Assembly (NCBI GenBank): GCA_017622815.1
Contig: JAGAQH010000001.1
Span: 17,801-81,800, forward strand
Origin: Bacteroidaceae bacterium
Lineage (GTDB): Bacteria; Bacteroidota; Bacteroidia; Bacteroidales; Bacteroidaceae
Length of the DNA stretch: 64,000 nucleotides
Direction: 5' to 3'
This document shows positions 43,633 through 52,224 of this stretch, piece after piece (position 1 is the first letter of the stretch; the number at the start of each line of letters is the position of its first letter). Below the pieces are notes generated by a model. The model was given only the letters and a program-made list of their open reading frames with translations, was not told the origin of the DNA and made no database searches. Made by a program: the position numbers and the translations under genes.

Positions 43633-44091
43633 ATGACAAAATACAACATTACAGAGAAGAAGAAGAAGGAGGCGGCATACATTACCGCCCTGAGCACCAC
43701 ACTTGTGGAGGAAATCTACGAGAAGATACTGCTGAAGTTCGTCGTGGAGAAGAAGTACCGCGATGCCACATACACTGCCGCCAAGATGGCCGAGGAGATA
43801 GACTGCAACGCACGCTACATCAGCGCCGTGGTGCACCTGAGATACAGGGACAACTTCTCGCAACTCATCAACGATTTCCGCATCAAGGAGGCCATGTACA
43901 TGATTACCGACAAGCACTTTGCCGACCTGAAGATGGAGGACATCGCATTGGCAACTGGCTTTGCCAACCGCCAGTGCTTCTATTCTGCCTTCTACCGCAA
44001 GAGCGGCATGACGCCCACGGAATACAGGACACTGCACAGCACTGGACAGAAGAAAAAGGACGAAAACCAAGACGACACAAATGAGGAATGA
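43633..44091 (+). CDS. AraC-type helix-turn-helix protein
   Basis: 152 residues. C-terminal AraC/XylS DNA-binding core: MAEEIDCNARYISAVVHLRY (first HTH), INDFRIKEAMYMITDKHFAD, LKMEDIALATGFANRQCFYS and YRKSGMTPTEYR (second HTH). The N-terminal 40 residues are a charged helix rather than a ligand-binding domain. The gene overlaps the next one (DPP III) by 11 bp and lies 54 bp after the zinc-hook gene, so all three are probably cotranscribed. Target genes unknown. Confidence 0.85.
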   Translation: MTKYNITEKKKKEAAYITALSTTLVEEIYEKILLKFVVEKKYRDATYTAAKMAEEIDCNARYISAVVHLRYRDNFSQLINDFRIKEAMYMITDKHFADLKMEDIALATGFANRQCFYSAFYRKSGMTPTEYRTLHSTGQKKKDENQDDTNEE

Positions 44092-46042
44092 CCTCTTTAC
44101 ATACGAAGACCTGAGGTTTGCCGACATACAGTTGCTCCGCTACCGTGTGCCTGCCTTCGAGGGCCTGTCCCTGAGGCAGAAGCAGTACGTGTACCACCTC
44201 GCCGAGGCGGCTCTGTCGGGGCGCGACATACTTTGGGACCAGAACTGCCGGCACAACCTGAACATACGGCATCTGCTGGAAGACATACTCCTGCACTCAG
44301 CCATAGCGCACGAGGGCAAGGACTGGGATGCCTTCCTCACCTACCTGCGCCAGGTGTGGTTTGCCAACGGCATACACCACCACTACAGCACGGACAAGTT
44401 CCTGCCTGCCTTCTCGGCCGAATGGTTCAGCGAGGCATACAGAATGATACCCGAACCCGTCGTGGCAGGGGAGCGGTTTGCGGAACTCCTGCCCGTCATC
44501 ACCGACCCCGGCGTCATGCCCAAGCGTGTGTGCCAGAGCGGAGAGGACCTCATTGCATCTTCTGCCTGCAACTACTACGGCGAGGGTGTCACACAACAGG
44601 AGGCCGAGCGTTTCTACGCCGCGAAGAAGGCTTCCGCTCCAGTGCCCGATCAACCCGTGATGTACGGCATGAACAGCCGTCTGGAGAAAGACGCGGAGGG
44701 CAACCTCACGGAAAACACATATTGCACCGGGGGACTCTACGGGCGCCAGATAGAGCGCATCTGCCAGCATCTGGAGAAGGCCATGGAGTTTGCAGAGAAC
44801 GACAGGCAGAGAGAGATTGTCTCCCTTCTGCTACAGTTCTACCGCACAGGATCGCTGGACACCTTCGACCAATACACCATCCAGTGGATTGCCGAAACGG
44901 AGGGCGTGGTGGACTTTGTGAACGGATTTACCGAGGTCTACGGCGACCCTCTCGGGCTGAAGGCTTCGTGGGAGGGATATGTGAACATTCTGGACCGTGA
45001 GGCCACCCGACGCACGGAGATACTGAGCCGGAACGCACAGTGGTTCGAGGACAACAGCCCCGTGGGCCCTCGCTTCAAGAAGAAGGAGTGCAAGGGCGTG
45101 ACGGCACGCGTGGTGCAGGCCGCCATCCTGGGCGGCGACCTCTATCCCAGTTCTGCCATAGGCATAAACCTGCCCAACAGCAACTGGGTGCGCTCCGTCT
45201 ACGGCAGCAAGAGCGTCACCATAGGCAACCTTACAGAGGCCTACGACCAGGCTGCCAAGGGCAACGGTTTCCGCAAGGAGTTCATCCCCGATGAGAAGGT
45301 TCTGGACATGGTGAACAGGTATGCCCACGAGTTGGACGACCTGCATACCGACCTGCACGAATGCCTCGGACATGGTTCGGGACAAATCCTGCCAGGCGTG
45401 GATGCCGATGCACTGGGCGTGCATGGCAGCACCATAGAGGAGACCAGAGCCGACCTGTTTGCGCTCTACTACATTGCCGACCACAAGATGCACGAACTGG
45501 GCCTCACACCCACACCCGAGGCGTGGAAGAGCAACTACTATACCTATATGCTAAACGGACTGATGACGCAACTCGTGCGCATAGAACCGGGACGGCAGAT
45601 AGAGGAGGCGCACATGCGCAACCGTGCCCTCATAGCACACTGGTGCCTGGAGCAGTCCTCCTATTGGGCCAAGGTCTTCGGCACCATACCCGCCATGGAA
45701 CTCGTCAAGAGGGAGGGCAAGACCGTGCTGGAGATTCACGACTACCCCACCCTGCGCCAGTTCATAGGCCAACTGCTGGCCGAGATACAGCGCATAAAGA
45801 GCGAGGGCGACACACTGGCGGCCAAGCACCTGGTGGAGAAGTACGGCGTGGAGGTGGACAGCGCCCTGCACCAGGAGGTACTCCAGCGCTACAAAGCTCT
45901 GGACCTCGCTCCCTACAAGGGTTTCATCAACCCCCGATACACACTTGTAACAGACACTGAAGGCACGGTCACGGACGTCAGCATAGCCTACGACGAGACC
46001 TTCGACCAACAGATGCTCAGATATGGAAGAGAATACAATTAA
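44081..46042 (+). CDS. Dipeptidyl peptidase III (M49 family)
   Basis: 653 residues. The zinc site HECLGH lies at 426-431 (DLHECLGHGSGQILPG) and the third-ligand region is TIEETRADLFALYYI. M49 proteases use HExxGH. The Cys variant HECLGH is the form known from Bacteroides thetaiotaomicron DPP III, and the length is close to that enzyme. It removes dipeptides from the N-termini of short peptides in the cytoplasm; no signal peptide is seen. The start overlaps the AraC-like gene, and the stop overlaps the AlkD-like gene. Confidence 0.93.
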   Translation: MRNDLFTYEDLRFADIQLLRYRVPAFEGLSLRQKQYVYHLAEAALSGRDILWDQNCRHNLNIRHLLEDILLHSAIAHEGKDWDAFLTYLRQVWFANGIHHHYSTDKFLPAFSAEWFSEAYRMIPEPVVAGERFAELLPVITDPGVMPKRVCQSGEDLIASSACNYYGEGVTQQEAERFYAAKKASAPVPDQPVMYGMNSRLEKDAEGNLTENTYCTGGLYGRQIERICQHLEKAMEFAENDRQREIVSLLLQFYRTGSLDTFDQYTIQWIAETEGVVDFVNGFTEVYGDPLGLKASWEGYVNILDREATRRTEILSRNAQWFEDNSPVGPRFKKKECKGVTARVVQAAILGGDLYPSSAIGINLPNSNWVRSVYGSKSVTIGNLTEAYDQAAKGNGFRKEFIPDEKVLDMVNRYAHELDDLHTDLHECLGHGSGQILPGVDADALGVHGSTIEETRADLFALYYIADHKMHELGLTPTPEAWKSNYYTYMLNGLMTQLVRIEPGRQIEEAHMRNRALIAHWCLEQSSYWAKVFGTIPAMELVKREGKTVLEIHDYPTLRQFIGQLLAEIQRIKSEGDTLAAKHLVEKYGVEVDSALHQEVLQRYKALDLAPYKGFINPRYTLVTDTEGTVTDVSIAYDETFDQQMLRYGREYN

Positions 46043-46619
46043 CTCGCAAGAGATGGACGAAACCATCCGTAATATAAAAAAGGAACTGCGTGCCAACATG
46101 AACGGCATAGCCTCCTCGCAGATGCGCCGCGGAGGCATGCCTCACCATGTGGTATGGGGCATAGAACTGCCACGGCTCAGGAACATCGCGTCCGAATTCC
46201 CCAAGGACCGGAGGCTGGCACAACGCCTCTGGAACGAGAACGTGCGCGAAAGCCAGTTACTGGGCATACTGCTCACACCTCCGCAGGAGTTCCTGCCCGA
46301 AGTGGCGGACATCTGGGTTCACGAGGCCAGCACGCCCGAGGCGGTGTCGCTCCTTGCCATGGAACTCGTTGCGCCGCAACCGTGGGCCACGGACATGGCC
46401 TTCCGCTGGATAGCGGGCACAGCCCCCTTGGCCTCCCTCTGCGGATGGCTCACCCTGTGCCGTCTGCTCCGACAGGGCGCCACGCTCATGCCACGCTCCG
46501 AAGAGGAACTGCGCGACCATGCCACGGCAATCACCCCCGATGCACCCCTATACCTCAGGAAAGCGGTAATGCAGACACTGGAGGCTATGGGAGGACCCGC
46601 CCCCAACCCCTCCCTATAG
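46023..46619 (+). CDS. DNA alkylation repair (AlkD-like) HEAT-repeat protein
   Basis: 198 residues: IRNIKKELRANMNGIASSQM, MPHHVVWGIELPRLRNIASE, DRRLAQRLWNENVRESQLLG and DIWVHEASTPEAVSLLAMEL. Helical-repeat pattern of the AlkD/AlkC family, which can excise alkylated bases; this short form may instead only bind DNA. It begins inside the 3' end of the DPP III gene (20-bp overlap; ATG at 46053 is an alternative), so translation is coupled. Its C-terminus (GGPAPNPSL) is encoded by part of a C-rich intergenic repeat, suggesting the repeat reached into the gene end. Confidence 0.75.
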   Translation: MEENTINSQEMDETIRNIKKELRANMNGIASSQMRRGGMPHHVVWGIELPRLRNIASEFPKDRRLAQRLWNENVRESQLLGILLTPPQEFLPEVADIWVHEASTPEAVSLLAMELVAPQPWATDMAFRWIAGTAPLASLCGWLTLCRLLRQGATLMPRSEEELRDHATAITPDAPLYLRKAVMQTLEAMGGPAPNPSL

Positions 46620-46790
46620 GGCGGGGAGTAGTTACAACTAACACTCACCAGACAAACAACGGAAAACTCAGATTACTCCGAAAACTCCGACTACTCCGAC
46701 TACTCCGAGAACTACCAACAGAAAACAACAAACAGAGAATTAAACAATAATAATCATAACCCCACCCCCTTGAAGGGGAAGGGGCCAACA
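46598..46790. repeat. C/G-rich repeats flanking a 9-bp tandem array
   Basis: CCCGCCCCCAACCCCTCCC + TATAGGGCGGGGAGTAG (46598-46631), a tandem array of (A)CTCCGAAA/ACTCCGACT units (about 46674-46712) and CCCCACCCCCTTGAAGGGGA (46761-46780). They fill the gap between the AlkD-like gene and purA. Confidence 0.7.
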
Positions 46791-46800
46791 AACAACTACT

Positions 46801-48069
46801 ATGGCAAAAGGAAAAGTTGATGCCCTCCTGGGCATCGTCTTCGGCGACGAAGGCAAAGGAAAGGTTGTAGACGTATTCACCCCACGCTACGACGTAGTGG
46901 CACGATTTGCCGGCGGTCCCAATGCCGGACACACCATCATCTTCGAAGGCAAGAAGTTTGTATTGCGCAGCATCCCCTCTGGCATCTTCGACGAAGGCAA
47001 ACTGAACATCATCGGCAACGGTTGCGTCATCGCCCCCGACCTGTTCATGGCAGAGGCAAAGGAACTGGAAGATGCCGGCTACGACCTGAAGAGCCGTCTG
47101 CACATCAGCCGACGCGCACACCTCATCCTGCCCACACACCGTGTGCTGGACCGCGCCTACGAGGCCGCCAAGGGCAAGAACAAGGTGGGCACCACAGGCA
47201 AGGGCATAGGCCCCACCTATAGCGACAAGGCAAGCCGCATAGGCTTGCGCGTGGGCGACATAGAGGAGAACTTCCTGCAGAAGTACCAGGCACTGAAGGC
47301 ACGCCACGAGCAGATACTGAGCGACCTGCACTTCACCGACTACGACATCACCGAGGAGGAAGAGAAGTGGATGGAGGGCATACGCTACATGAGCCAGTTC
47401 CCCCTGCGCGACACCGAGTTTGAAATCAACCAGGCACTCGCCGAGGGCAAGAACGTTCTGGCCGAGGGTGCACAGGGCACCATGCTGGACATAGACCACG
47501 GCACCTACCCCTTCGTGTCCTCTTCCAGCACCTGCACAGGCGGCGTATGCACAGGTCTTGGCGTGGCTCCCAACAGCATAGGCGAGATCTTCGGCATCTT
47601 CAAGGCCTACAGCACCCGTGTGGGTTCTGGTCCCTTCCCCGTGGAACTCTTTGACGAGACAGGCGAGAAGATCCGCGACATCGGTCATGAGTACGGAGCA
47701 GTAACCGGCCGTAACCGCCGTTGCGGATGGGTGGACATCGTAGGCCTCAAGTATGCCATCATGGTAAACGGCGTAACCCAACTCATCATGATGAAGAGCG
47801 ACGTGCTGGACACCTTCGAGACCATCAAGGCCTGCGTAGCCTATGAAAAGGACGGCGTGCGCACCACCGAGATGCCCTACGACACCGAAGGCTGGCAAGC
47901 CGTCTACGAGGAACTCCCCGGCTGGCAGACCGACCTCACACAGATGACCTCTCCCGACCAGTTCCCCAAAGCCTTCCAAGACTACATCGACTATCTGGAG
48001 AAGGCGCTCGAGCGCCCCATCACCATCGTCAGCGTAGGTCCCGACCGCGCACAGACGATTGAGCGATAA
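46801..48069 (+). CDS. purA: Adenylosuccinate synthase
   Basis: 422 residues. GTP loop GIVFGDEGKGKVVD, IMP/Asp sites GGPNAGHTIIFEG and TTGKGIGPTYSDKASRIGLR, SSSTCTGGVCTGLGVAP and GAVTGRNRRCGWVD. It joins IMP and aspartate with GTP in AMP synthesis. A long frame on the opposite strand is an artefact of codon bias. The gene stands alone between repeat-rich gaps. Confidence 0.98.
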   Translation: MAKGKVDALLGIVFGDEGKGKVVDVFTPRYDVVARFAGGPNAGHTIIFEGKKFVLRSIPSGIFDEGKLNIIGNGCVIAPDLFMAEAKELEDAGYDLKSRLHISRRAHLILPTHRVLDRAYEAAKGKNKVGTTGKGIGPTYSDKASRIGLRVGDIEENFLQKYQALKARHEQILSDLHFTDYDITEEEEKWMEGIRYMSQFPLRDTEFEINQALAEGKNVLAEGAQGTMLDIDHGTYPFVSSSSTCTGGVCTGLGVAPNSIGEIFGIFKAYSTRVGSGPFPVELFDETGEKIRDIGHEYGAVTGRNRRCGWVDIVGLKYAIMVNGVTQLIMMKSDVLDTFETIKACVAYEKDGVRTTEMPYDTEGWQAVYEELPGWQTDLTQMTSPDQFPKAFQDYIDYLEKALERPITIVSVGPDRAQTIER

Positions 48070-48097
48070 GAGGAAAACGGAAAACTGTTTATGGTAG

Positions 48098-48180
48098 GGA
48101 CACGGCACGCCGTGTCCGAAGAACAATAGCAAGCGGACGAAAGACCAACCATCATCAAGCGGACTCGGCATGCCGTTCCC
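48098..48180. repeat. Two 20-bp palindromes after purA
   Basis: GGACACGGCACGCCGTGTCC at 48098-48117 (preceded by GTAG) and the degenerate GGACTCGGCATGCCGTTCCC at 48161-48180. Same pair layout (ACAC copy then TCGG copy) as at 6651-6708. Confidence 0.75.
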
Positions 48181-48278
48181 CAACGTCGCAAGGGGAATTG
48201 CGCCTCTCACGATGTACCGATTGACATTTGGCCAATCTTCCAAGTCCACCGTTTGCCCTACCTTCATACAAAACAACA

Positions 48279-48314
48279 AATCCGCAGTACCTCGCCATTG
48301 AGGTGCTGCGGATT
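48279..48314. terminator. Bidirectional terminator between purA and the BspA-like remnant
   Basis: 15-bp stem AATCCGCAGTACCTC / GAGGTGCTGCGGATT (one G-T pair), loop GCCATT. On the minus strand it is followed by TGTTGTTTTG. Confidence 0.8.
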
Positions 48315-48347
48315 GTATATGTGTATTGGTCGTTTCTTGGCAAATGC

Positions 48348-49103
48348 TTACCTAACCATCACCACCTTGCCATTCTGGATGTAGACACCTTTCTGTGCAT
48401 TCTGCACACGTCGGCCGGAGAGGTCGTAAACGGCAGTTTTCACACTTCCGTTTTCTCCCTTCAAATCGTCAATGCCAGTGGCGTCAAAACTGATATTTTT
48501 ATTTAGTACAAACATGCAGGGCTTGCCATTGATGCTCAATCCATCTTCGGTATTTACAATGTCGATTACCATAGGAGTATCGGACAATGTCAAAACACCA
48601 TCCTCGCTAACGGTTCCGTATTTCTTGGCACCAATATTATACAGGTATGAAGCAGCACCGTCCTTCAGAACAGTCCAACAGGAACCATCGCTTTCCTCGT
48701 CCAGTGCATGTGTGTAGGCAATGTTCACCAGACAACCCTTTGCGCTGTCGTACACGCTGAAATTTCGTCCTATGGCATCTGCAATCATGTATGCCTTTCT
48801 CGATTCAAGGTCTTCCGTATCCATTGCCATTTCCTTGATTCGAATAAAATTACCCCAATCGGAGAAAGCATAATCCCAATAAGCACCTTCCGGAACATAA
48901 AGTTGGGTGTGGTTATACATATTGGTGCCACACACGACTCTGTCTTCATTCCCTCCATTAATTGTCGCTGGATTCATTGCGTTACAAACAATGGTCTGTA
49001 ACATACGGCCATAGAAAGCATACTTCCCTATGCTCGTCACACCATTGCCGATAGGCACCGAAGTCAAACCAGAGCAACCACGGTATTTGTAAATCGTTTT
49101 ATA
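48348..49103 (-). pseudogene. 5'-truncated BspA-like leucine-rich-repeat surface protein
   Basis: The frame is open from 49103, just inside a TGA at 49106-49104. It reads IYKYRGCSGLTSVPIGNG, then VTSIGKYAFYG, the middle of a BspA-type repeat, so the upstream repeats and signal peptide are missing. The rest has a beta domain and the ending ATGIDDLKGENGSVKTAVYD, then LSGRRVQNAQKGVYIQNGKV, the type-A T9SS sorting-signal pattern. The original protein would be a secreted or surface-attached LRR protein. The break point marks the start of the accessory region. Confidence 0.75.
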
Positions 49104-49460
49104 TCAATTACTTGCACTTTAAACGGTAGAAAAGTGATGACGTGGATTCTATGGATTATGAAAATGACGAAGATTTAACGTTTTTAACTTTTATTAGATT
49201 GTCCTGAATTCAAATTAATAACGCAACAACTTTATAATTGTTTTGTTCTCTCCATATTTTTGTCTGAACAATTCGACTGTCATTTTGTCACTTTGCAATA
49301 GCTGGCACGGCTCTTGCATAATGTATATTGGTGCATTGGGCACTCACGAGCCTATGATTTTATATCAGGATAACGTGACTGGGCTTTTTTAGACGCTTCC
49401 CCCATGAAAAACTGAAGATAAGAGACAATTAACTTGTTTAACTATTAGGGTAAAAAGATT
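49104..49460. other. 357-bp AT-rich intergenic region with a sigma-54 promoter
   Basis: No gene seen. The clear element is the -24/-12 promoter at 49303-49318. GGGCTTTTTT at 49381-49390 could end a short transcript, but the matching stem (AGCC at about 49351) is weak. Confidence 0.5.
49303..49318 (+). promoter_or_regulatory. Sigma-54 (-24/-12) promoter
   Basis: CTGGCACGGCTCTTGCAT holds TGGCACG-N4-TTGCA, an essentially perfect match to the RpoN consensus with correct GG/GC spacing. Transcription should start at about 49330, 130 bp before the GIY-YIG gene. No clear tandem activator-binding repeats are visible upstream. Confidence 0.75.
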
Positions 49461-49715
49461 ATGGCTGAAAGAGACACTATCAAATACCAAATAAAAGATG
49501 GTAACGAGATTGTTTATTACGGCATAACTAACGACCTGGAACGTCGCGAGCAGGAACATCGTAGTGAAGGTATGGACTTCACTTCTATCGAAAAGATAGG
49601 AAATGTTACAACTCGTGACGCAGCTGGCGATTGGGAAGAAGAACGCATAAGGCATTACATGAGCCAGCATAGTGGTCGTAGGCCAAGATACAATCAAAAC
49701 GATACTGGTAAGTAA
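49461..49715 (+). CDS. Small GIY-YIG-like domain protein (84 aa)
   Basis: IVYYGITNDLERREQEHRSE is a GIY-YIG module (YY...GIT...R...H), followed by WEEERIRHYMSQHSGRRPRY, which holds the usual C-terminal Glu and N. It is nearly the minimal nuclease domain with no DNA-binding extension. The gene is alone, behind a sigma-54 promoter and before a terminator. Proteins of this size occur in accessory DNA of Bacteroidota; whether it cuts DNA is unknown. Confidence 0.7.
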   Translation: MAERDTIKYQIKDGNEIVYYGITNDLERREQEHRSEGMDFTSIEKIGNVTTRDAAGDWEEERIRHYMSQHSGRRPRYNQNDTGK

Positions 49716-50047
49716 AGATTTGAATGTTCTTTGCTCATATCGTGTAGCAGCACGATAAAGAGCCTTATCAAACGACTGTCGGCATGCACCACGGCAGTCG
49801 CTTTTTTATAAACGTTGTTTGATTAATTTTATTGTATAATAATTGCGCCACACATCTGACTAAAGAAGCCACAACTGCATTACGCAAGGTTAAATAATTG
49901 TAACCTCAATTATTGCGTGATTATTTAGGGGGAACGCCACGGATTTCAGGGTTTTAACGTATATCGTCACCATCTTTTAATTTGTCTTCAATTATTTTGA
50001 TTCGTATCATGAACTATTTGCACGAACTTTAATGTCCAAACCATAAG
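49716..50047. other. 332-bp AT-rich intergenic region
   Basis: Contains the terminator at 49773-49807 and an interrupted inverted repeat at 49882-49918 (ACGCAAGGTTA ... TAACC ... TTGCGT). No gene or promoter can be supported. Confidence 0.5.
49773..49807 (+). terminator. Terminator of the GIY-YIG gene
   Basis: 9-bp stem CGACTGTCG / CGGCAGTCG (one G-T pair) followed by CTTTTTTATA. Confidence 0.85.
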
Positions 50048-50488
50048 TTATTCAGATATAACCCACTTTCCATCATTGTCTTTGCCTTCATGCTTCAGAA
50101 TACCTTTCTTCTGCAAAGCAGAAAGGTCACGTTCGATGGTGCGCTGGTTCATCGACAAAGTCTCCGACATTTGTTTGCCGGTGATTGTCGGAGAATCTTT
50201 GATAAGATTGAGTATTTTCTGCTGGCGCTCAGTGAGTTTCGTCTCTGACACGCCTCCGTCATGGTCTCCGACATTTTGTGTGTCGGAGGAGGCGAAGATA
50301 ACGGTCTGGAATTGGGTCGTAGTAGATTTGAACTTGGGTTTTAGCTCGTCCTTATAACCTTCCAAAGCTTTGGTCTCATTACAGATGCGTATGAGTCCAC
50401 TGCCTCGTTTCTCCATGTAGTAAAGTTGAGCCATTACGTTTGCAAGTATGGGATTGCGCCTCTCAGAAGACACATCTTTGATGTCCAA
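50048..50488 (-). pseudogene. 3' fragment of an AlbA_2/Schlafen-type ATP-binding regulator
   Basis: 146 codons from TTG 50488, with a TAA just upstream. It begins DVSSERRNPILANVMAQLYY, then MEKRGSGLIRICNETKALEG, the C-terminal half of AlbA_2-type putative regulators (RNPxLA...EKxGSGI...), and ends with a winged HTH (LTERQQKILNLIKDSPTITG, then LSMNQRTIERDLSALQKKGI). The N-terminal AlbA_2 domain is missing. The cut lies within 25 bp of the PfkB kinase stop, so incoming DNA probably replaced the 5' part. Confidence 0.75.
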
Positions 50489-50511
50489 ATCCTGTGTCCT
50501 TTATTGTTTCA

Positions 50512-51405
50512 TTACTGCATCATGCCTCGCGCCCCTTCATAAGAGCAACTCTCAGCACCCACTTTCTGTGCTTCATTCAGAGCTGTTTCCAAATCTGATT
50601 CTAAGAGATCGCATATTCCAAACATTACTTTGTCTTTGAACAAATTATTAATCAAAGCAGCCGCTGTCCAGTCACCCGCACCAGCGGTATCCACCACTTT
50701 TTCATTTGCAACAGGTTCCAAGTGCTTCCAATCGCCCCTCAAACGGTAGCTCAAGCCCTTTGCTCCTTGCGTCTGGATAAACAGCTTACCCTTATAGTCT
50801 TTAAACTGATTAATGTCTTTTATCCTCTGTTCCGAGAACTTGACTATATCGGACACCTCAACACATTTGTTGAACAGGCTGACATTACCTCCTCTGCTGG
50901 AAGGCTCAAAGAATATCACCGAACCCTTCTCCTTGAATGTAGTGGCTAGCTTCAAGATGGCGGGTGAAACCCTGTCAAAGAAGAATACCTTTGGCACAAA
51001 GTCTATCCTCTCGATCACCTCATTCACCTGTTTCAGCGTCAGCGACTTGAAGTCCAGATAGAACCGCCCGATATTGTTGCGCGATTCAAACTTGTGTGTG
51101 TGAACACCATCCTTGTTAATGAAGTTACGCTGCACGATCACCGGTGTCTTACCGTCTTGGGTAGAGACAAAATTAGTGTGTACACGGTGCTTTTTCATGT
51201 CATCCAACACCCTCACCCCGTCTTTCGTGCCATCCAGACGGGCTATTGGATAGGTATCCCAACCCATGTGGGAGAGAATCATCATCACATTACCGCATGT
51301 GCCACCCACGTAATAGGATATGGGGACTCTTTGCCCGTCCCAAATCAACACATCCAGGCTAATCAGGCCTGCTCCAACAACTATATTATTTGTTTCAAGT
51401 TTCAT
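50512..51405 (-). CDS. PfkB-family carbohydrate (ribokinase-like) kinase
   Basis: 297 residues. N-terminal GAGLISLDVLIWD and YVGGTCGNVMMILSHMGWDT (substrate GG motif), and the C-terminal signature VDTAGAGDWTAAALINNLF with the catalytic Asp in GAGD. It should phosphorylate a sugar or nucleoside with ATP. It lies immediately downstream, on the same strand, of the broken AbiE locus, which is followed upstream by the SIS-HAD/PRTase/ATPase operon. All genes from 59.1 to 50.5 kb point the same way. A role with the upstream sugar-phosphate genes is possible but unproven. Confidence 0.88.
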   Translation of the reverse strand: MKLETNNIVVGAGLISLDVLIWDGQRVPISYYVGGTCGNVMMILSHMGWDTYPIARLDGTKDGVRVLDDMKKHRVHTNFVSTQDGKTPVIVQRNFINKDGVHTHKFESRNNIGRFYLDFKSLTLKQVNEVIERIDFVPKVFFFDRVSPAILKLATTFKEKGSVIFFEPSSRGGNVSLFNKCVEVSDIVKFSEQRIKDINQFKDYKGKLFIQTQGAKGLSYRLRGDWKHLEPVANEKVVDTAGAGDWTAAALINNLFKDKVMFGICDLLESDLETALNEAQKVGAESCSYEGARGMMQ

Positions 51406-51428
51406 GATTCAAGTTTCAAGATTCAAAC
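51400..51428. repeat. Short tandem array at the PfkB start
   Basis: Copies of TTTCAAGATTCAA / TTTCATGATTCAA with a period of about 9-12 bp, spanning the PfkB ATG and the end of the AbiEii remnant. Confidence 0.55.
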
Positions 51429-52224
51429 TACAGGATTAAGTCTCTCCACCAACTCCGCTTTCACCTTTTCCCACGCCACCTGTGGGTCATACTCCACCTG
51501 TGGCCCAAGAATCATTTCCGTGTCCGTCAGGAATTCCTCATCCTGTAGTTTCCCGTCCATATTCAACAAAAACTCTTTGTATGTAGGCAGGTGCGATGCT
51601 GTAAAGCCCAGATACCGCTCATAGCTCTCCATCACTTTCCCTTTATCCAACTCGGGGTGCATTGATAGTATCTTCCACAGATCAAATAGGTCACGTCCTT
51701 TTCTCCGCTGATACACAGCCCTCAGTTTCGTCCCTGTCAGCTCTGCCAACTCATAGGTTAGCACTTCGCAAGCACCTTTGAACCACGAACTATTCACCGC
51801 AAAAGGTACCCTAACCATTGGAAATACCTAGAAATGCTCCTTGCAGTTAATCTCCACCTTCAAGTGAATCTCCCCCGCATCCATATCCGTCGGCTGCACC
51901 TTGAACACCAGCGTATTGTTGTGTTTCTTCTGCTTCACCACCGGCTCACCCAGCCAAGCCAACGCGTCCCTTAGATGGTCTATCGTCTCTTTGATGGGTT
52001 CTGCCTTCACTTGCACCAGATCGATGTCCTCCGAGTATCTGGGCTGCGGCTTCAGATACAACTCCCAATGCCGTGCCACCTCTGAACGCCAGATGCTCTG
52101 CAATAAATGCATCGCTATAAATAGACACTAACGCACGGCAGACTATCAAATCCTGTTCGATGAATTTATTAACCACCCACGGGGCCTGCTCGCTCCATTC
52201 CGTAATATATCGCTCTGGTATCAT
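51423..52224 (-). pseudogene. AbiEii nucleotidyltransferase toxin, inactivated by frameshift and stop codon
   Basis: The gene starts at 52224 with an ATGA overlap of the antitoxin stop: MIPERYITEWSEQAPWVVNK ... AEHLAFRGGTAL. There the frame is lost (about 52080); the next part continues in another frame as ELYLKPQPRYSEDIDLVQVK, the nucleotidyltransferase core, to INCKEHF. A TAG at 51828-51830 then interrupts the same frame, after which VFPMVRVPFAVNSSWFKGAC continues to the natural end. Two lesions mean no full-length toxin. AbiEii is the toxin of the type IV AbiE abortive-infection system. Confidence 0.88.

Noticed and set aside
46645-48279. 544-codon frame on the minus strand across purA
   Set aside because: It is the antisense of purA, whose motifs are unmistakable; the translated product is low-complexity His/Val/Leu-rich shadow sequence.
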